In this document: piece after piece, positions 60,600 to 64,000 of the stretch
How positions within the stretch are numbered: position 1 is the first letter of the stretch
How the letters are laid out: each line of letters begins with the position of its first letter
Notes under the pieces: model-generated
Seen by the model: only the letters and a program-made list of their open reading frames with translations
Told to the model about the DNA's origin: nothing
Databases searched by the model: none
From: Prinsepia uniflora
Lineage: Eukaryota; Streptophyta; Magnoliopsida; Rosales; Rosaceae
Length of the DNA stretch: 64,000 nt
Direction of reading: 5' to 3'
Assembly: GCA_032719365.1 (NCBI GenBank)
Contig: CM064874.1
Span: forward strand, 43,116,271-43,180,270
Translations under genes and position numbers: made by a program

Positions 60600-61648
60600 T
60601 GATAGGTCTTCAAATAAACATTATTTTATATTATTTTATATCCTTAATACTTGACTTTTATTATTAAATTAATAAAAAATTCGAGAAAATAATATATTTT
60701 GTGGATTTTTGCAGATATAAATAAAGCATAAAATTCTGAGCATTTCGGCGAATGAATCATCGCAATCGGAGTTTTAACGAAAAAGATATGACTAAAAGAA
60801 GGGAGGCCACCAAAATTTGCTTAGAATTTCGGCGGGAAGCTGCTGAAATCCAGAAGCCCAAGCCAAAAATCAGCAGCCCTATTTCCTCATTTTTAACCAT
60901 TTTGGCTAATTTTTCAGCATACTTGCCCCAAAATCAGCATATTTGCCCCAAAATCAGCATCTTTTCCCCAAAATCAGCCAATATTTTCCCCAAAATCAGC
61001 CAACCTCATCAGTTCACTTTGGAATATTTTTATTGTAATTTTTATTTTATTTTTTAGAGTTTAATTTGATTTTTCTCCTTATAAATAGGGGTTCATTTCA
61101 CTTGTTGAAAGACACTTCTTAGAGGCACACAATTGAGCCTTCCTTAAGAGAACTATGGCAAAATATTTCCAATACAAAGTTTAGAGTTTGAGTCCATATT
61201 TCCCGTGTTTATTTCCTCTATCTTCACAAGGTTTCGTCCGCTGTCGGAGAACCGTAAGAATAACAATCCATTGTTTTCATCCTCCTTGAAAGTGTAACAA
61301 TTGCTCTCCATTTACTTAAACTCTTATTTTGTTATTGGTTTTGATTATAGTTCAACATATGTGTGGTAATTTCTTGCTATTACTTGTAAGTGTTAAATGG
61401 AATCTCCATGTGTGCTACTTTATGAATCTTAGTTATTTTATACATTTTAGTGCTTCATACTTCAATTTGATGTTAAGTGTTTTATCCGCTGTCGGTGCAC
61501 TTAGAGTAGAAATGAAGAGACTTAATGTTGATCACTGACGGGGCATTCAGTCAAAAACAAAAGATAAATCATATTGTAAGTGTCGGCCGCTGTCGGTGCA
61601 TTTATAATATTGTAAAATATATGAAGGTAATTGAGACGATTTAGGTAA
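60600..61648 (+). repeat. Truncated 3' LTR of the Athila element
   Basis: Collinear with 45856-46976 of the 5' LTR but with fewer minisatellite units, then broken off after GATTTAGGTAA. The last 420 bp or so are missing. The next bases belong to the LARD internal region. Confidence 0.88.
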
Positions 61649-63461
61649 TTGTGATGTCTCTCCAGTCGTAACAGCCCGTCATCAACCTGATAGTTAGGGT
61701 ACTAGTACGAGGATTCAGTCGAATCGATACTAGTTCTTGTACATTTGACACGCGATGCGATCGTATGAGGTCAGTTTGACAGAGGATGTCGTGTTTGTCG
61801 CGTGTTTCAAGGAGGTTGGATCCCAAGTAGGATCGTTATTCATGCGAATCCGACGACTTAGAGCCGCATAGTTGCTGGAATAGGATCTTGTGGATCAGTA
61901 GATGCAGTAGGACGACCTGAGAGTCGGGATCGCCGAGGCGTCATGATGGACATGGAATTGAGCATAGTGAAATCCATGGAGGTCGGACGTTGGGATCGTC
62001 CACGATAAGAACAGCAAGGATCGAGATTGTGCTACCCGGAGCAGTCAGACGCGCGAGGACTTTTGTTGAGGCTGGTTGAAATAGGTTCGTTAATTCTATT
62101 TAGCTTAAGGTGCCATGTTTAGAGGTGTCGAATCTTGGAGGGATGTCGACTAGCAAGAGATGCCGGAGTAGTTGTGGTGTGACGCGATAGGATACGATTG
62201 CGACATCTAGCCGTTGTGCAGTGTTAGATACGGAGTATGGCCAAGTTCTTGTGGAGGGCAGCGGCTGAGAGTCGTAGAGTTTACAAAGGACGAGGTCCTC
62301 AGGCTATGGTCACTGGGTGTTGGGATACCAATATCGGAGTACGATGATCTTTCAGAGTCGAGGCGAGGGATCACTCGAGATGGACATGCTGCAGGGAGCA
62401 GCCGGGTTGTGGTAACCCTAGTTGGTGATTGGTTGGACGAGTGACCAGGAGAGTGGTGCTTGTCGATCGGATTCCGAGGTGGACCAATTGGTGGATGTTG
62501 TGTGTTGAGTGATTAGTACCGGTGGTGAGTTGACCGCATAGTTTTGGGGTCTCGATAGCAGAGTGTTTCTGAGATCGGTCTACACGAGGTTGTGGCAGAC
62601 GCCATTATCGATGGACGTAGTCGAGTCATATCGAGTTGGATAGACTCAGGTTGTCTTGACGAGGATACGAGGGTGCGTGGGTGAAGCACGGTACGAGTAG
62701 TGATTTGGGGAGTTGGCTCGGTCACGACCGAGTGCGATTACAGACGAAGATGAACTTCGGGCGTCGGCTAGTATGCCATGCTACCTTGGTGAGGTAATTG
62801 AGATGTGTGGTGATTGCTCGGCAGGAGCGAGATTTTAGGTTTGGTCGATTTGCACTCCACGTTGCGGTGATGCGATGACTTTAACGAGAAGAGACGACGA
62901 GCCACGAGCTGAGAATAGCTCAGTCGTGATGTGCTCACGGTAAGGTTCTATCACTACACGACGAGAAGGATTCGTCGGATAATATAGATTTGTCTTGGCA
63001 CTTGTGTGGAGATCGTTGACTGACTGCGGTTGTACATACCTCTTGAGTGTCGTGTACGTTGCTTGAGGAGAATTTTGATAATGAGAAATAGAATGGGTCA
63101 TTACAATAGTTATCGGCAGTTTTCGTTGGTCGGAAGGGATGAACAACGCAAGCACTGTCGAGGGATTAGTGACCAAAGGGTCGGATTTGATTGTACGCAG
63201 AGAGTTGTCTGCAGATCACAACAGGAGCCTGTTGTGACCCTATAGTCTGGTGGCACATCTGATTAGCATGAATTGACATCCTTTTGGATGTGCATAAACA
63301 GTCATAAACAGATAGGCGAATTGGATTGCTTGCGGACATGTGGATGAGGTCCGAGTAAGTTGAGGGCCTAGTTTGTGACCTAGTTGGTAGACGCGCCCTA
63401 GCGTGGTAGTCATGTGAGTTCGCTGGGCACTGAGCGGGACAAAGAGGATCTCGAGTGGCTC
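61649..63461 (+). other. Internal region of LARD-3, 5' part deleted
   Basis: Begins GTGATGTCTCTCC and CATCAACCTGATAG, matching the first 100 bp of the LARD-1 and LARD-2 internal regions, and ends directly at the 3' LTR. It is shorter (1.8 kb) than the other two. The Tekay-like pol end and a clear PPT are not visible before 63462. No ORF over 113 codons and no domain. Confidence 0.65.
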
Positions 63462-64000
63462 TGTAACGACCCGTCCCGTAAACCGGAATTAGATTAGTGG
63501 TAGTCGTGCGAGTTCGTTGGGCACTGAGTGGGCAAACAGTTGACCTTTCGTTCGGGCGGTCAAATGGACTTTGACCAGTGGTCGTGACATAGTTTGAGAC
63601 ATCACGGGTTCATAGACAAGTGGCACGTCTGATTCCGACATTCGACGAAAAAGTTATGATGTTCGGAAGTTCAAGGGTAATTTGGTAATTTGGTTGAAAA
63701 TGGGTAATTTGTTGACTTTTCCAACGACATAGACTTTTCCTGTAATTCGAGGACCGTTAGGAACGTCTTGATTCCCTGAGTACAACTACAGGTGGCACGC
63801 CGTCATCGGACGACGGACGGTTTAGTTACGGGTTTAAACGTGTGAGGGGTAAAATGGTAATTTTGGAAGGCAAGGGTAAAATGGTCTTTTGGCAACCTGA
63901 ATTATGTGAGCACTTAGATGAGGACACCTGGGCTGGGCTGGCTGGATTGGATATTTTGGCTAAGAGCCACAGAGAGGAGGACATCTGTCCACCCTCTAGT
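63462..64000 (+). repeat. 3' LTR of LARD-3, cut by the window edge
   Basis: Starts TGTAACGACCCGTCCC. The first 540 bp follow the family sequence (GTCAAATGGACTTTGACC, GACATCACGGGTTCATAGAC), with one unusual 43-bp stretch (63497-63540) copied from just outside the LTR. Confidence 0.8.

Larger units (their letters stand above)
45856..61648 (+). mobile_element. Athila-lineage Ty3/gypsy retrotransposon, degenerate, with nested insertions
   Basis: 5' LTR 45856-47400, primer site 47406-47423, leader, gag from 48701, pol to 58832, non-coding 3' region, PPT 60582-60599, truncated 3' LTR 60600-61648. Order in pol is protease, RT, RNase H, integrase. The Athila lineage is indicated by the MDDFSVFG motif in RT, the DLGAS protease, the TGGCGCCGTTACTGGGGA primer site and the conserved text after integrase. 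The hAT-like element and solo LTR I interrupt the gag-protease region. Stops, frameshifts and a missing 3' LTR end mean it cannot be autonomous. Confidence 0.9.
40738..64000 (+). mobile_element. LARD-3: third LARD-family element, enlarged by nested insertions, running off the window
   Basis: Inferred from parts: 5' LTR from 40738 (TATAACGACCCGTCCC, with the usual TG mutated to TA) interrupted by LTR G and by the Athila element; LARD-like internal region 61649-63461; 3' LTR from 63462. All parts share orientation. The end of the 5' LTR, the primer site and the first part of the internal region are missing, apparently lost in a deletion that also took the end of the Athila 3' LTR. Confidence 0.6.

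Overview
The window is eudicot-type plant nuclear DNA. It holds one large intron-rich gene inside a dense, multiply nested stack of LTR retrotransposons. Nothing bacterial, organellar or operon-like is visible. I cannot name the species from sequence alone.

The only host gene I can support lies on the minus strand at 29922-39598. It is an apparently intact 15-exon copy of LAF3 (LONG AFTER FAR-RED 3), a YtcJ-type amidohydrolase linked to phytochrome A signalling. All 14 introns are GT-AG, and the exons join in phase to a 573-residue protein with an N-terminal signal-anchor. Three CACGTG G-boxes sit 142-194 bp upstream of the start codon. Intron 12 carries a 2.5 kb solo LTR in the opposite orientation.

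Left of the gene (1-29173): a partial LTR (1-1233); three solo LTRs nested inside each other (1482-9425, each with its own target-site duplication or near-duplication); two large non-coding LARD-like elements in opposite orientation (9489-16671 plus, 16672-21556 minus); a fold-back LTR junction near 21550; a Tat-like Ty3/gypsy fragment on the minus strand (22838-26997) with another solo LTR inside its LTR; and a solo Athila-type LTR (27095-29173).

Right of the gene (40738-64000): my reading is one third LARD-like element running past the window edge. Its 5' LTR was hit by a solo LTR (42326-45342) and by an Athila-lineage Ty3/gypsy element (45856-61648). The Athila element was then hit by a hAT-like element (50189-50955) and a further solo LTR (51113-54972). 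That LTR carries a Cassandra TRIM (51139-51871) with 5S-rRNA-like sequence in its LTRs. Most insertions are bounded by duplications that can be read directly (TTCGG, ATTTT, GTTAC, TCCGG; others imperfect).

The dominant family, here called the LARD family, has LTRs of about 2.7-3.1 kb that begin TGTAACGACCCGTCCC and end GGGATGGGTCGTGTCA. It has an iMet-type primer site, a 3.2-3.6 kb internal region with no substantial ORF, and a chromovirus (Tekay/Del)-like 3' polypurine tract. Its LTRs are full of short inverted repeats whose two arms change together between units and copies, which is the least explained signal in the window. Athila gag-pol is broken by several stops, frameshifts and insertions, so no transposon in the window looks autonomous.
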